From positions 1-64,000 of the forward strand of contig JARKNW010000031.1 of NCBI GenBank assembly GCA_029976075.1: a DNA stretch of 64,000 nt, read 5' to 3'. The position numbers and the translations under genes were made by a program. Below are positions 45,969 through 55,974 of this stretch, in pieces (positions within the stretch are counted from its first letter, which is position 1; every line of letters begins with the position of its first letter). This DNA comes from Pleomorphomonas sp. Lineage in GTDB: Bacteria; Pseudomonadota; Alphaproteobacteria; Rhizobiales; Pleomorphomonadaceae. The notes under the pieces were generated by a model that was not told the DNA's origin, did not search any database, and saw only the letters and a program-made list of their open reading frames with translations.

Positions 45969-48587
45969 ATGGCGACCGAGCGATACAATGCGCGCGAAGC
46001 GGAAACGCGCTGGCAGAGGGCCTGGACCGAAGCCAAGGTTTTCGAGACGAAGAACGACGACCCGCGTCCCAAGTATTACGTGCTCGAGATGTTCCCATAT
46101 CCGTCCGGCCGTATCCACATGGGGCACGTGCGCAACTACACAATGGGCGACGTGGTCGCGCGCTACAAGCGCGCCAAGGGTTTCAATGTGTTGCATCCCA
46201 TGGGATGGGACGCGTTCGGCATGCCGGCCGAGAATGCGGCGATGAAAGGCCATGTCCATCCCAAGACGTGGACTTACGAGAACATCGCCACCATGCGCGG
46301 CCAACTGAAGAGCATGGGGTTGTCGCTCGACTGGAGCCGCGAGTTCGCCACCTGCGACGAAGATTACTACACGCAGCAACAGAAGCTGTTCCTCGACTTC
46401 ATGAAGGCCGGCCTCGTCGACCGCAAGAAGTCGAAGGTCAACTGGGATCCTGTCGACATGACCGTGCTCGCCAACGAGCAGGTGATCGATGGGCGCGGCT
46501 GGCGCTCCGGGGCTTTGGTCGAGCAGCGTGAGCTGACGCAGTGGTTCCTGAAGATTTCCGACTATTCCGACGAGCTGCTGTCCGCTCTCGACACGCTCGA
46601 CCGCTGGCCGGAAAAGGTCCGGACCATGCAGAAAAACTGGATCGGTCGGTCGGAAGGTCTCAGGGTTCGTTTCGAGGTCGACGGGCCAACCGTGACCGGC
46701 GATCCAACCATCGAGGTGTTTACCACCCGCCCGGACACGTTGTTCGGCATGAGCTTCCTGGCTCTCTCCGCCGATCATCCCGTGGCGAAGGCGCTTGCCG
46801 ACAAGGATCCGGCGGTTGCCGCTTTCTGTGACGAATGCCGACGCATCGGCACCTCGGCGGCGGCTCTCGAGACGGCCGAGAAGAAGGGGCTTGCCACCGG
46901 TCTTTCGGTGAAGCATCCCTTCAATGGCAAGAGCTATCCGGTTTATATTGCCAACTTCGTGCTCATGGACTACGGCACCGGTGCCATCTTCGGTTGCCCG
47001 GCGCACGACCAGCGCGATCTCGATTTTGCTCGCAAGTACGATCTCACGGTCACGCCAGTGGTGCTGCCCGAAGGCGCCGATCCCGCTGCCTTTGCGGTGG
47101 GCAATGTTGCCTTTACCGACGATGGCAAGCTGTTCAACTCAGCCTTCCTTGACGGCATGGAGGTTGAGGCGGCCAAGGACCTCGTGGCAAGCAAGCTCGA
47201 GGCGACGATGCTCCATGGCGCACCAGCCGCCAAGCGGCAGGTGAATTATCGTCTGCGCGATTGGGGAATTTCACGCCAGCGCTACTGGGGCTGCCCGATC
47301 CCGGTCATCCACTGTGAAGCCTGCGGTGTGGTGCCGGTGCCAGCGAAAGACCTGCCAGTGCGTCTCCCCGAGGATGTCGAGTTCGACCGCCCCGGCAACC
47401 CGCTCGATCGGCATCCGACCTTCACGAAGTGCGTCTGCCCCGAGTGTGGCAAGCCGGCCCGGCGCGAGACGGATACCATGGATACGTTTGTCGATTCATC
47501 CTGGTATTACAGCCGCTTCACTGAGCCGCGCGCTCAGACGCCGACAGTACCTGAAGTCGTCAACTCGTGGCTGCCGGTCGATCAGTACATCGGTGGTATC
47601 GAGCACGCGATTCTGCATCTCCTCTATTCGCGCTTCTTCACCCGCGCGATGAAGAAATGCGGGCACGTCGGCTTTGACGAGCCGTTCCGTGGCCTGTTCA
47701 CCCAGGGCATGGTGGTGCACGAGACCTACCAGTCGGAGAGCGGCGAATGGCTCTCGCCGGCCGACATCGAGATCGTCGAGGAGACAGGCGCTCGCAAGGC
47801 GCGGCTGCTTTCCTCGGGGGCACCGGTGAAGATCGGTCCCATCGAGAAGATGTCGAAGTCGAAGAAGAACACGGTCGATCCCACCGATATCATCGACAGC
47901 TTTGGCGCAGATACGGCCCGCTGGTTCATGCTGTCCGACAGTCCGCCGGAGCGTGACGTCGAATGGACGGAGGCGGGCGCCCAGGGAACTGCTCGCTTCC
48001 TCCAGCGTGTCTGGCGCATCGTGTCCGAGGCTTCCGAGCTGGTCCCGACGTCCGACCGGTCCGAAGGCGGCGACAAGCTGGCGCTTTCCTTGCGCAAGGC
48101 GGCCCACAAGGCGCTGGCTGCCGTCGAGGAGAATATCGAGGGGCTGCGCTTCAACGTGGCGCTGGCCAAGATCTACGAGTTGGTCAATACGCTGGCCGGC
48201 GCGCTCACCAACGACAAGACGCTGCTGGCCGCCGATGGCACTGCTGCGGCTGCCCTGATCGAAGCGACCGGTCTGCTTGTCCGCATGATGGCGCCAATGA
48301 CGCCACATCTTGCCGAGGAAAGCTGGGCTGCGCTTGGCCATGATGGGTTGGTCGCGCTGGCTGACTGGCCGGCTGTAGATCAGGCTTTGCTCGTCGAAGA
48401 TGAAGTGACCATGCCCGTCCAGGTCAACGGCAAGAAACGCGCCGACGTCACCGTGGCGCGCACGGCCTCGCCTGCCGAGGTTGAGGCGGAGGTGTTGAAG
48501 CTCGAAGCCGTGATCAAGGCGCTCGACGGCAAGAGCCCGAAGAAGGTCATCGTCGTCGCCCAGAGGATCGTCAATGTGGTCGTCTGA
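45969..48587 (+). CDS. leuS: leucyl-tRNA synthetase
   Basis: LeuS charges tRNA-Leu. The class I HIGH motif is HMGH (residues 50-53 in [13 protein letters not shown]), KMSKSKKN is near residue 626, and the CP1 editing domain with zinc-like cysteines (CEACGVVPV and CVCPECGKP) is between them. It is 872 residues, full length. It is followed by lptE and holA in overlapping order. Confidence 0.97.
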   Translation: MATERYNAREAETRWQRAWTEAKVFETKNDDPRPKYYVLEMFPYPSGRIHMGHVRNYTMGDVVARYKRAKGFNVLHPMGWDAFGMPAENAAMKGHVHPKTWTYENIATMRGQLKSMGLSLDWSREFATCDEDYYTQQQKLFLDFMKAGLVDRKKSKVNWDPVDMTVLANEQVIDGRGWRSGALVEQRELTQWFLKISDYSDELLSALDTLDRWPEKVRTMQKNWIGRSEGLRVRFEVDGPTVTGDPTIEVFTTRPDTLFGMSFLALSADHPVAKALADKDPAVAAFCDECRRIGTSAAALETAEKKGLATGLSVKHPFNGKSYPVYIANFVLMDYGTGAIFGCPAHDQRDLDFARKYDLTVTPVVLPEGADPAAFAVGNVAFTDDGKLFNSAFLDGMEVEAAKDLVASKLEATMLHGAPAAKRQVNYRLRDWGISRQRYWGCPIPVIHCEACGVVPVPAKDLPVRLPEDVEFDRPGNPLDRHPTFTKCVCPECGKPARRETDTMDTFVDSSWYYSRFTEPRAQTPTVPEVVNSWLPVDQYIGGIEHAILHLLYSRFFTRAMKKCGHVGFDEPFRGLFTQGMVVHETYQSESGEWLSPADIEIVEETGARKARLLSSGAPVKIGPIEKMSKSKKNTVDPTDIIDSFGADTARWFMLSDSPPERDVEWTEAGAQGTARFLQRVWRIVSEASELVPTSDRSEGGDKLALSLRKAAHKALAAVEENIEGLRFNVALAKIYELVNTLAGALTNDKTLLAADGTAAAALIEATGLLVRMMAPMTPHLAEESWAALGHDGLVALADWPAVDQALLVEDEVTMPVQVNGKKRADVTVARTASPAEVEAEVLKLEAVIKALDGKSPKKVIVVAQRIVNVVV

Positions 48588-49107
48588 TCTCCTCCGCCGC
48601 AGCGCTTTGCTGCTGGCGGCTGCGGCCCTTCTCGCCGCCTGCCAGGTGCGGCCCGTTTATGCGCCTGTAGGTGCGTCAGCGGTGGGTGGTAAACCTGCCA
48701 TGGCGACCGAGCTCGCCTCGATCGCCATCGATGTGCAGACCGATCGCGTACCGCAGGTGTTGATGAACGAGCTGATCTTTCAGCTGCGCGGTGGCGGTTC
48801 TTTGGTCAAACCCAAGTATCGTCTGCACCTCATCGTGACGGAAAGCGTCTCGGATCTGGCCATCAGGGCCAGTGAAGATATTGCGGTGGCGAAACTGGTG
48901 TCACTGACGACGACCTATACGCTGACCGAGATTGCCACGGGGCAGGTGATCACGTCGGATAACGTCTACACCACGTCCTCGTTCGACGTGACATCGCAGC
49001 GCTACGCCAATGTCCGATCGGCGCAGGAAGCCGAAGATCGCGCGGCTCGCGCAGCGGCGGCCGATATTCGCTTGCGCCTGTCCTCGGCGTTGATCGGCAA
49101 GGGCTGA
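48574..49107 (+). CDS. lptE: LPS-assembly lipoprotein LptE
   Basis: LptE plugs the LptD barrel in the outer membrane and takes part in LPS insertion. The 177-residue protein has a lipoprotein signal with lipobox LAAC (Cys near residue 23). The conserved core ([21 protein letters not shown]) fits. Its first 14 bases overlap the end of leuS, and holA starts 4 bases after it. Confidence 0.9.
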   Translation: MWSSDLLRRSALLLAAAALLAACQVRPVYAPVGASAVGGKPAMATELASIAIDVQTDRVPQVLMNELIFQLRGGGSLVKPKYRLHLIVTESVSDLAIRASEDIAVAKLVSLTTTYTLTEIATGQVITSDNVYTTSSFDVTSQRYANVRSAQEAEDRAARAAAADIRLRLSSALIGKG

Positions 49108-49111
49108 GACG

Positions 49112-50158
49112 ATGGTGGCCGCGCGTGCTCAAGAGGCTGACCGCCTCGTTGCGCGGCCGCCGAAAGATGTGGCTTTCTATCTTGTCTACGGTCCGGATAC
49201 CGGGCTGGTCTCCGAACGTGCGAAGACGATCGCCGCTGCCTTTTCCGACCCCGGCGATCCTTTTGCGTTGGTTCGCATCGAAGCGTCCGAGCTCACGGCC
49301 AACCCATCGCGGCTCGCCGACGAGGCTTATGCGGTGTCGATGTTCTCAAGCCGGCGGGCCATTATTCTGCGTGATGGTGGGGCGCGTACGGATCTTGCGA
49401 GCCGTTTCCGGGCGCTTTTCAAAGAACCGCCGCCTGATACGGCCATCGTCGTCGAAGCGGGTGATCTCAAGAAATCCAATCCGCTGCGGGTACTGTTCGA
49501 GCAGGAAAGCCGGGCTTATGCCATTCCCTGCTTCGCCGACGATGAACGATCGATTGGTGCACTGATCGATGAGGAAGTAAGGGCTTCAGGGCTTTCGATT
49601 GCTCCGGAAGCGCGCGCGTTGCTGGTCTCGCTCCTCGGTGGCGACCGGTTGATGACGCGGGGAGAGATTCAGAAACTCTGTCTGCATGCCCACGGAGCTG
49701 AAGCCATCACACTCGCCGATGTCGAGACGCTGATCGGCGACAGTTCGACGTTCGCAGTGGATGAAGTTATCGATGCTGCCGCCAGCGGAGCTCTGACAGA
49801 ACTTGCCGAAGGGTTGGCGAAGGCGCGGGCCGAAGGGGTTGATGCCGGCCAAATTGCTGGCGCGGCGCTTCGGCATTTCATGTTGCTCGACGAAATACGT
49901 GCAGCCGTGGACTCCGGCGTCTCCCCGACCGATGCTGTCAATGGCGCTCGTCCGCCGGTTTTTTTCAAGCGGAAAGGCAAGGTGGAGACGGCTCTTGGCC
50001 TCTGGACACCGGCCCGGCTTGCAAGAGCGATCGTTGTGCTCGGTGAGGCAGCGCGTGACGCTCGTCTCAATCCGGTGCTTTCGGCTGATATCGTAGGCGA
50101 GACACTTTTGACGCTCGCCCGCGCCGCTGACCAGGTGGCCGGCCGGCGGCGCAGGTAA
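49112..50158 (+). CDS. holA: DNA polymerase III delta subunit
   Basis: HolA is the delta subunit of the clamp loader and opens the beta clamp. A 348-residue AAA+-like fold without a P-loop: FYLVYGPDTGLVSERAK at the start, SRRAIILRDGG, and RPPVFFKRKGKVE before the C-terminal collar. The end is 2 bases from the converging Nudix gene. In Rhizobium the order leuS-lptE-holA lies next to parB; here they are 27 kb apart. Confidence 0.94.
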   Translation: MVAARAQEADRLVARPPKDVAFYLVYGPDTGLVSERAKTIAAAFSDPGDPFALVRIEASELTANPSRLADEAYAVSMFSSRRAIILRDGGARTDLASRFRALFKEPPPDTAIVVEAGDLKKSNPLRVLFEQESRAYAIPCFADDERSIGALIDEEVRASGLSIAPEARALLVSLLGGDRLMTRGEIQKLCLHAHGAEAITLADVETLIGDSSTFAVDEVIDAAASGALTELAEGLAKARAEGVDAGQIAGAALRHFMLLDEIRAAVDSGVSPTDAVNGARPPVFFKRKGKVETALGLWTPARLARAIVVLGEAARDARLNPVLSADIVGETLLTLARAADQVAGRRRR

Positions 50159-50160
50159 GC

Positions 50161-50733
50161 TCAGGCTGCGCCTATATCCTCAAAAATGCTTGCCACGCGG
50201 CCATACTGCTGTCGCCGATGCAACGGGGCCACCGAGGGCATTTCGGCGAGCGAGCGCCAACGCCACTCCAGAAACTCGGGCGGCTCGTCTGTATGGGTTG
50301 CCGCAATGGTGATCTCGTCTTCGCTGCCAGAGAAGCGAAAGGCCACCCAGCGCTGTCGCTGTCCCCGGAATGGGTAGAGCTTATGGATTCTCGCCCCGCG
50401 AACAGGGAAGTCATAACTCCACCATTCGTCGGTCACGGCAATCAGTTTGGCGCTGCGGACCCCTGTTTCTTCCCAGAGTTCGCGTCGGGCCGCCGCGACG
50501 ATGTCCTCGCCGGGGTCGATCCCGCCTTGTGGCAGTGCCCAGTCGGCGCCGTCCGTGAAGATCTCCGGGTCCGGCCAGCCAAACGGATTGGCGTAAGCTC
50601 TACCCGCGAACACCAGCCCCTCCGCATTGAACAGGCAGATACCGACGTTTGGCCGATAGGGTAGGTCTGGCAGCAGCGGTTCCCGTTCCGACGGGCTCGG
50701 CGGTGCACTGGCGGCGGGGATGCGGGCGGTCAT
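50161..50733 (-). CDS. RppH-like Nudix hydrolase (paralogue A)
   Basis: A 190-residue Nudix hydrolase with an intact box (GGIDPGEDIVAAARRELWEETGV broken as GGIDPGE and RELWEETGV). LPYRPNVGICLFNAEGL and WVAFRFSGSEDEITI are RppH-like, so it may remove pyrophosphate from mRNA 5' ends or act on dinucleoside polyphosphates. It has a longer N-terminus and a WPDPEIFTDGADW insert compared with paralogue B, which overlaps it by ATGA. Confidence 0.88.
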   Translation of the reverse strand: MTARIPAASAPPSPSEREPLLPDLPYRPNVGICLFNAEGLVFAGRAYANPFGWPDPEIFTDGADWALPQGGIDPGEDIVAAARRELWEETGVRSAKLIAVTDEWWSYDFPVRGARIHKLYPFRGQRQRWVAFRFSGSEDEITIAATHTDEPPEFLEWRWRSLAEMPSVAPLHRRQQYGRVASIFEDIGAA

Positions 50734-51236
50734 GTCGGCACCGCCAGACTGGCGAAGGCAGTAGCCAGCTTTTCGTAGATTGGCCGCTTGAATGCCACAA
50801 CGAGACTAGGAATTTCGGGAAGCGGCCTCCAGGCCCAGCGAGAGAACTCAGCCGGATGAGCACCGCCGCCGGGGTTCTCGATGTCGATTTCACTATCGTT
50901 GCCAAGAAAACGGAAGGCGAACCACTTCTGTGTCTGTCCGCGCCACTTCCGCTGGAAACGGCCGGTGGCAAGTTCGTCGGGAACGTCATAGCGATACCAG
51001 TCCGGCGCTTCGCCAAGAAGCTCGACCGAGCGGACCGAGGTTTCCTCCCATAGTTCGCGGCGGGCGGCTTCGAACGGCGTTTCCTCCTCATCGATCCCAC
51101 CTTGAGGCATCTGCCAGGGAGCGGCCTCCGGCGCGTCCTCAAGGTCGGCGCGATGGCCAACGAAGACGAGGCCGGCGCGATTGATCAGCACGGCCCCTGC
51201 GCAGGGACGGTAGGGAAGATCGGCTCGGGAAGTCAT
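50730..51236 (-). CDS. rppH: RNA pyrophosphohydrolase RppH (paralogue B)
   Basis: A 168-residue Nudix protein close to classical RppH: LPYRPCAGAVLINRAGLVF, WQMPQGGIDEEE and RELWEETSV, then RGQTQKWFAFRFLG. The Nudix Gly before the last hydrophobic is Ser here, a change also recalled in other alphaproteobacterial RppH proteins. RppH converts 5'-triphosphate mRNA ends to monophosphates, starting decay. The ATG of MTSRADLPYR is chosen; a start 12 bases earlier is possible. Confidence 0.88.
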   Translation of the reverse strand: MTSRADLPYRPCAGAVLINRAGLVFVGHRADLEDAPEAAPWQMPQGGIDEEETPFEAARRELWEETSVRSVELLGEAPDWYRYDVPDELATGRFQRKWRGQTQKWFAFRFLGNDSEIDIENPGGGAHPAEFSRWAWRPLPEIPSLVVAFKRPIYEKLATAFASLAVPT

Positions 51237-51244
51237 GGTTCGTC

Positions 51245-52366
51245 TCAATTCTGCTTGGGAACGGCGGTGATCGGGACCAGCGTGATGCCGCGGCTGTCCA
51301 GTCCGCCTGTCCAGCTGGTCAGTGCCTTCAGCGTTGCCGGTCTGGCGCTGGCCACGCCGACAGCAAGACCCCGCGTACGGGCAATCTGTTCGAGCTGGGC
51401 CAGACGTCCTGTGATCTCGTTCGGGGTCGGCACAGCGTCGATGACGAGATCGGCCCTGGCAAATGCGGTCTTGAATTTTCCGGCTGATTGCTCCGCGACG
51501 CTTCGGGGCGAGCTTCCATCGTCAAGGTACAGAAGCCCGCGCAGCGCGATCTCCTGCAAGACCGGATCGAGCGCCGCTGCCTCGGATGTGAAGCGGGCCC
51601 CCATATAGTTGACCACGCCGACGTAGGTCGTCAGTCGCCCCATGACTCGGTGCAGGTTTTCGATGTTCTGACGAGCGTCCTTGCCAACCAGCAGCGTGTT
51701 CTCGCCAGGGTCGTTGTCAGGATAGTCGAAGGGTTCGAGCGGTACCTGCAGCAAGAGTTCGTGCCCGTCCTGTCGGGCCTTGGCGGTCCAACGATCGAGG
51801 CTGGCTCCATAGGGAGCAAAGCCCAGGGTCACTTGGGGCGGCAGCTTGGAGAGCGCTTCTTGTGTTCCGGTCTGGCTGAGGCCGAGATCGCCAACGACGA
51901 TGGCAATTTTCGGCGAGGCACCGACGAAGCTGGGAACGGGACGGGCGTAGACGTCCATCGGCTTGCGACCGTCGGCAGCGATTCGGGGCAATGGTCCGAA
52001 AGGCGATGCCTCGGTCAGCGCCGCATCCGCCTCAACTGGCAACGCTACCGTGGCCTCCGCCTCTTTCGGGCCTTCGACCGTCACTCCGGCTTGTGGTTTG
52101 CTCTCCGTCGGCGGAGGCAATAGCTCGCCGGTGCCAGATTTCACACCCACCGTCGCGATGTCGGCACGCGCGTATCCGGTATCGGAAGTCTCGATCTTGG
52201 CGCGCGCATAGGGCTCGCCGCCGAGCGGGTCGTTGACCACCATCAGCCAGACGGCGAGGCCGGCAAACAGACAGGCCGTAATGACGGCGGCTATGGCGCC
52301 AACCGGCACGCGAAGCCTTCGGCTGCCAGAGCCGCCGAAGCCGAGAGGATTGGTCAGGTCGTTCAT
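51245..52366 (-). CDS. divergent polysaccharide deacetylase (YibQ-like)
   Basis: A 373-residue protein with one N-terminal membrane helix (AIAAVITACLFAGLAVWLM), a low-complexity linker and a C-terminal deacetylase-like barrel (IAIVVGDLGLSQTG). The fold is related to polysaccharide deacetylase 2 (DUF610). The expected Asp-His-His metal triad is not obvious, so activity is uncertain; an envelope role is likely. It lies between the rppH pair and ctpA. Confidence 0.83.
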   Translation of the reverse strand: MNDLTNPLGFGGSGSRRLRVPVGAIAAVITACLFAGLAVWLMVVNDPLGGEPYARAKIETSDTGYARADIATVGVKSGTGELLPPPTESKPQAGVTVEGPKEAEATVALPVEADAALTEASPFGPLPRIAADGRKPMDVYARPVPSFVGASPKIAIVVGDLGLSQTGTQEALSKLPPQVTLGFAPYGASLDRWTAKARQDGHELLLQVPLEPFDYPDNDPGENTLLVGKDARQNIENLHRVMGRLTTYVGVVNYMGARFTSEAAALDPVLQEIALRGLLYLDDGSSPRSVAEQSAGKFKTAFARADLVIDAVPTPNEITGRLAQLEQIARTRGLAVGVASARPATLKALTSWTGGLDSRGITLVPITAVPKQN

Positions 52367-52512
52367 GGCGCGTGGAATCCGGCTATTGGCGATCGCCCTG
52401 ATTCGGTCTTCCGGAGCTTAGTTCAATCCGCGACCGTGCGGTATGCCAGTGAAACGCAACGGGCCGAGGTAGAACCCCGGCCCATCGGTAGTTTCAGCCC
52501 GCTGTTCTTCGC

Positions 52513-53844
52513 TCAGTTGGCGACGGGATCGTCACCCTTCGGCGGGAAAGCGGCATTGGCCTGCAATCCGCGCAGCAGATCGAGCGCGAGATTGAGCTGC
52601 TTGTCGTCCTTGGCGTCCGGCGGCACGTAGGCCTGGCTGCCGGAGCCTTCCGCTCCTTCGGTTTCGCTCTTGAGGTGACCCTTGAGCGAAGCCTCACCCT
52701 TTGTTTCGGTTACCTGATTTTTCAGGTCTTCGGGCAGGTCCTGCAGCACCTCGATATCAGGGTGAATGCCCTTGGCCTGGATAGAGTTGCCCGACGGAGT
52801 GTAGTAGCGGGCGGTGGTCAACCGGATGGCGCCATTCGAACCCAGCGGGATAATGGTCTGCACCGACCCCTTGCCGAAGGAGCGCGTACCGAGGATCGTG
52901 GCCCGACGATGGTCCTGAAGCGCGCCGGCGACGATCTCCGAGGCCGAGGCCGAACCACCATTGATCAGCACGATGACCGGCTTGTCGCCGACCAGTTCGC
53001 CAGCCTTGGCGGCATAGCGGCGAGTGTCGCTGTCGTGGCGTCCGCGTGTCGAGACGATCTCGCCCTTGTCGAGGAAGGCGTCCGAAACGGCGATCGCCTG
53101 GTCGAGAAGGCCGCCTGGGTCGTTACGCAGATCGAGCACGTAGCCCTTCAGCTTGTCGGCAGGGATGGCGGCATCGATCTTGTCGATGGCGGTCTTGAGG
53201 CCGTCGAAGGTTTGGGCAGTGAACTGGGAGATGCGGATGTAGCCGACATCTTCCTTCACCTCGTAACGCACCGACTGCATCTTGATGACGTCACGAACGA
53301 TCTTGACGTCGAATGGCTTGTCCGTGCCGCGGACCACACTGAGGGTGATCGACGAATTGACGGGGCCGCGCATCTTGTCGACCGCTTCGTTGAGGGTCAG
53401 GCCCTTCACGTCGGTGCCATCGATGGCGGTGATCAGATCGCCGGCGCGGATGCCTGCCTTGGTGGCCGGTGTGTCGTCGATCGGCGTCACCACCTTGACG
53501 ATACCGTCCTCCATCGTGACCTCGATGCCGAGCCCGCCGAACTCGCCCTTGGTCTGAACCTGCATGTCCTGGTAGCTCTTGGCATTCATGTAGCTTGAAT
53601 GCGGATCGAGCGAGGTCAGCATGCCGTTGATCGCCGCTTCGATCAGCGCGGGCTCATCGGGTTCCTCGACATAGTCGGAGCGGATTCGCTCGAATACGTC
53701 GCCGAACAGGTTGAGCTGGCGATAGGTATCGACGCCGGCAGCCACGGCCGACCCGAAGCCGGGCAGACGGTGCTCGAGGGTCAGGGTGGTAACGCCGGCG
53801 CCCAGTACGGCACCCGCTGCGAGTAGCGACAGTTTTCTGATCAT
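52513..53844 (-). CDS. ctpA: carboxy-terminal processing protease (S41) CtpA
   Basis: A 443-residue serine protease of the tail-specific family, exported by an N-terminal signal (LSLLAAGAVLGAGVTTLTL). A PDZ domain (EVTMEDGIVKVVTPIDDT... AGIRAGDLITAI) precedes the catalytic core with Ser in GGSASASEIVAGAL and Lys in TRSFGKGSVQ. It trims periplasmic proteins and controls peptidoglycan hydrolases. It shares ATGA with the EnvC-like gene, an intuitive pairing of protease and hydrolase activator. Confidence 0.95.
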   Translation of the reverse strand: MIRKLSLLAAGAVLGAGVTTLTLEHRLPGFGSAVAAGVDTYRQLNLFGDVFERIRSDYVEEPDEPALIEAAINGMLTSLDPHSSYMNAKSYQDMQVQTKGEFGGLGIEVTMEDGIVKVVTPIDDTPATKAGIRAGDLITAIDGTDVKGLTLNEAVDKMRGPVNSSITLSVVRGTDKPFDVKIVRDVIKMQSVRYEVKEDVGYIRISQFTAQTFDGLKTAIDKIDAAIPADKLKGYVLDLRNDPGGLLDQAIAVSDAFLDKGEIVSTRGRHDSDTRRYAAKAGELVGDKPVIVLINGGSASASEIVAGALQDHRRATILGTRSFGKGSVQTIIPLGSNGAIRLTTARYYTPSGNSIQAKGIHPDIEVLQDLPEDLKNQVTETKGEASLKGHLKSETEGAEGSGSQAYVPPDAKDDKQLNLALDLLRGLQANAAFPPKGDDPVAN

Positions 53845-55229
53845 CCGCTGACCTTCCGATCCTGCGATGCGACCCACCAGGGGGAGGGATCGATCGAAGT
53901 TCCACCTTTGCGAAATTCGACGTAAAGCACGGGCTGCGTGACGCTGGCATCCATCGCGGCGGCGCTGGCCAGCCGCTGGCTTCCCATGACACCGACAGGC
54001 TCGCCCGTCAAAACAAATTGGTCCAGCTGGACATCGATCCGTTCCATGCCGGCGAGAACGATATGATAGTCGTCGCCTGCGTCGAGGATCAAGAGCTGTC
54101 CATAGGAACGGAATGGCCCGGCGTAGACGACGCGACCATCAGCCGGCGATACGACGCGGGCACCGGCCCGCGTGGCGATCGATTGGCCCTGCGAGATGCC
54201 GCCCAAGCCATTGTCGTCGCCGAAGGCCTGCAGGTTGACGCCGCGCACGGGCGGAATGAGCCGTCCCTTGGCATCGGCAAAGGCCATTGCCGGCCCAAGG
54301 CGACTTCCGGCACTGGGAGCAGTCGTCGCCGTTGCTGGCGATCCGGTCCGTGACGCCGGCAGCGCCTTCTTCATGCCGCCGATCAGTTCCTCGAGGCTGC
54401 GGGCATTCTTGGCCAGCTCTTCCGCCCGCGCCTTCTCGGCCGCAAGATCGGCCGTTCGCGCTTCGCTTTCGGCTTTTTTCTTTTCGATGAGCAGCGTCAA
54501 GCGTTGCCGTTCCTCGGCGATGGCAGCCGCGTCGGCCCGGAGGCGATCGCGCTCGGCCGCAGCGCGAGTCCGCTCTGTCACGAGGGCGTCGAGGTCGGAT
54601 TGCAGCGCCTCGGCTTCTATGCGGATCTCCGGCAGCACGGCACCGACCACGACCGCCGAACGTACGGCTTTCAGAGCATCTTCGGGGCTGACCACGAGCG
54701 CTGGCGGCGGCTGGCGCCCGATGCGCTGGGCGGTGGAGAGCACGGCAATCAGCACGTCGCGTCGGCTGGCCAGCGATTTGCGAATGCGGGCCTCATTGTC
54801 GGCCCCTCGGGCGAGGCGCTCCTCGCTGTCGGTGATGGATTGCTCCAGCGCCTGAACGCGCGCCGCCGATGTCACGAGCTGATCGTTGAGGGCCTGCTGG
54901 TCACGCGAGAGGCCGGCGATCTCGGCGGCTATTTCCGCCTGCTTCTCGGCCGAAAGCTCCATGGAGCTGCGCAGCTTGGCCAGCTCCTGATCTTTCAACG
55001 CACGCTCGGCGTCCAGGCGATCACTGTCGGTGGCGCTCGTTGAGACAGAAGTCGGCCTGACCATGTTGGTTGCTGGCGCGAAAGCGGTCGCCTCGGGTGG
55101 CAAGCCGTCTTGAGCCAGGACATGACTCGGCAGCGCCGCGACAACGGCGGCGATAACGAGGCGATAGGCTCCAGGACGTCGCATTTCGGGCGGCATGGAC
55201 GGTGGGCTGTCCGGTGGCTGTGCGTTCAA
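53841..55229 (-). CDS. EnvC-like murein hydrolase activator, degenerate LytM
   Basis: A 462-residue exported protein: a signal peptide (RLVIAAVVAALPSHVLAQ), a long coiled-coil region rich in Glu/Ala/Arg (about 60-290), and a C-terminal LytM (peptidase M23) domain. The zinc ligands are missing: the first motif reads SQGQSIAT instead of HxGxD, and the HxH position reads LYVEFR. This matches EnvC-type activators, which regulate amidases but do not cut. A shorter start at 55184 is possible. A CtrA-like site lies upstream. Confidence 0.88.
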   Translation of the reverse strand: MNAQPPDSPPSMPPEMRRPGAYRLVIAAVVAALPSHVLAQDGLPPEATAFAPATNMVRPTSVSTSATDSDRLDAERALKDQELAKLRSSMELSAEKQAEIAAEIAGLSRDQQALNDQLVTSAARVQALEQSITDSEERLARGADNEARIRKSLASRRDVLIAVLSTAQRIGRQPPPALVVSPEDALKAVRSAVVVGAVLPEIRIEAEALQSDLDALVTERTRAAAERDRLRADAAAIAEERQRLTLLIEKKKAESEARTADLAAEKARAEELAKNARSLEELIGGMKKALPASRTGSPATATTAPSAGSRLGPAMAFADAKGRLIPPVRGVNLQAFGDDNGLGGISQGQSIATRAGARVVSPADGRVVYAGPFRSYGQLLILDAGDDYHIVLAGMERIDVQLDQFVLTGEPVGVMGSQRLASAAAMDASVTQPVLYVEFRKGGTSIDPSPWWVASQDRKVSG

Positions 55230-55254
55230 GCGGTCAAGCCTACCGGCCTTTCCG

Positions 55255-55269
55255 TTAACGCTTCGTCAA
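55255..55269 (-). promoter_or_regulatory. near-consensus CtrA site upstream of envC-like gene
   Basis: On the minus strand TTGACGAAGCGTTAA fits TTAA-N7-TTAA with one mismatch. It is 26 bases before the longer start and about 70 before the shorter one. Confidence 0.35.
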
Positions 55270-55303
55270 CCAAGGTTCGATGGCAGCGAGGCGTCGGTGC
55301 GGA

Positions 55304-55786
55304 TCAGGGCCGATGATAGGGGTGGCCACTCAAGATAGTGACCGCACGATAGATCTGCTCTGCGGCGAGAATGCGGACGATCTGATGTGGCCATGTCAGC
55401 CGGCCAAATGAAATGCGATGACCGGCGCGCGACAGGAGTTCCTGTCCGTGACCATCCGGTCCGCCGATCAACAGGACTGTGTTCGGAGTGCCGCGATCGC
55501 GCGCCTCTCCCAGCATTTCGGCAAATCGTTCGGAGGTTGGCGAATCACCTCGTTCATCAAGGGCGATGAGCAAGGCCCCCGGTGGCAGGTCGGCAAGAAG
55601 CTCGCGCGCTTCTTCCTCCTTGCGCTGCAAGGCCTCACGCGCCCGACTTTCGACTATTTCACGGGCGGTGACAGAGGAAAAGCCAATGGATCGACCGGCC
55701 TTGTCGGCGCGATCGAGATAGCGGTCGGCAAGCTCGCGCTCGGGACCGGCCTTCAGTTTTCCAACAGCGTGAATGGCGATGCGCAT
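55304..55786 (-). CDS. rlmH: 23S rRNA pseudouridine1915 N3-methyltransferase
   Basis: RlmH methylates pseudouridine 1915 in helix 69 of the ribosome. It has the SPOUT knot: LLIALDERGDSPTSERFA and LLIGGPDGHGQELL, ending in LSGHPYHR. The ATG of MRIAIHAVGKLKAG is the family start; product is 160 residues. rsfS lies 188 bases upstream past a hairpin. Confidence 0.95.
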   Translation of the reverse strand: MRIAIHAVGKLKAGPERELADRYLDRADKAGRSIGFSSVTAREIVESRAREALQRKEEEARELLADLPPGALLIALDERGDSPTSERFAEMLGEARDRGTPNTVLLIGGPDGHGQELLSRAGHRISFGRLTWPHQIVRILAAEQIYRAVTILSGHPYHRP

Positions 55787-55943
55787 AAGTCTCTTCTTGT
55801 TCGGCGCACACACCGTACCGGCGGGGCCAGCGGCCCCGCACGTCGGGGTCATGAGAAGCTTCCGAACCATTTCTGGATCATTCTGCGTTCGAAAAGTCTA
55901 GCGCCTTCCGAACGGGCTAATCCAGATCGCGTATCAGCTTTGC

Positions 55944-55966
55944 CCCAAAAGTTCCGCACTTTTGGG
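55944..55966 (-). terminator. hairpin after rsfS
   Basis: On the minus strand CCCAAAAGT-GCGGA-ACTTTTGGG is a perfect 9-bp stem, just past the rsfS stop and followed by GGCAAAGC. It may be a terminator; similar palindromes are dispersed in Rhizobiales genomes (recollection), so it might be a repeat element. Confidence 0.6.
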
Positions 55967-55974
55967 CACACGCC

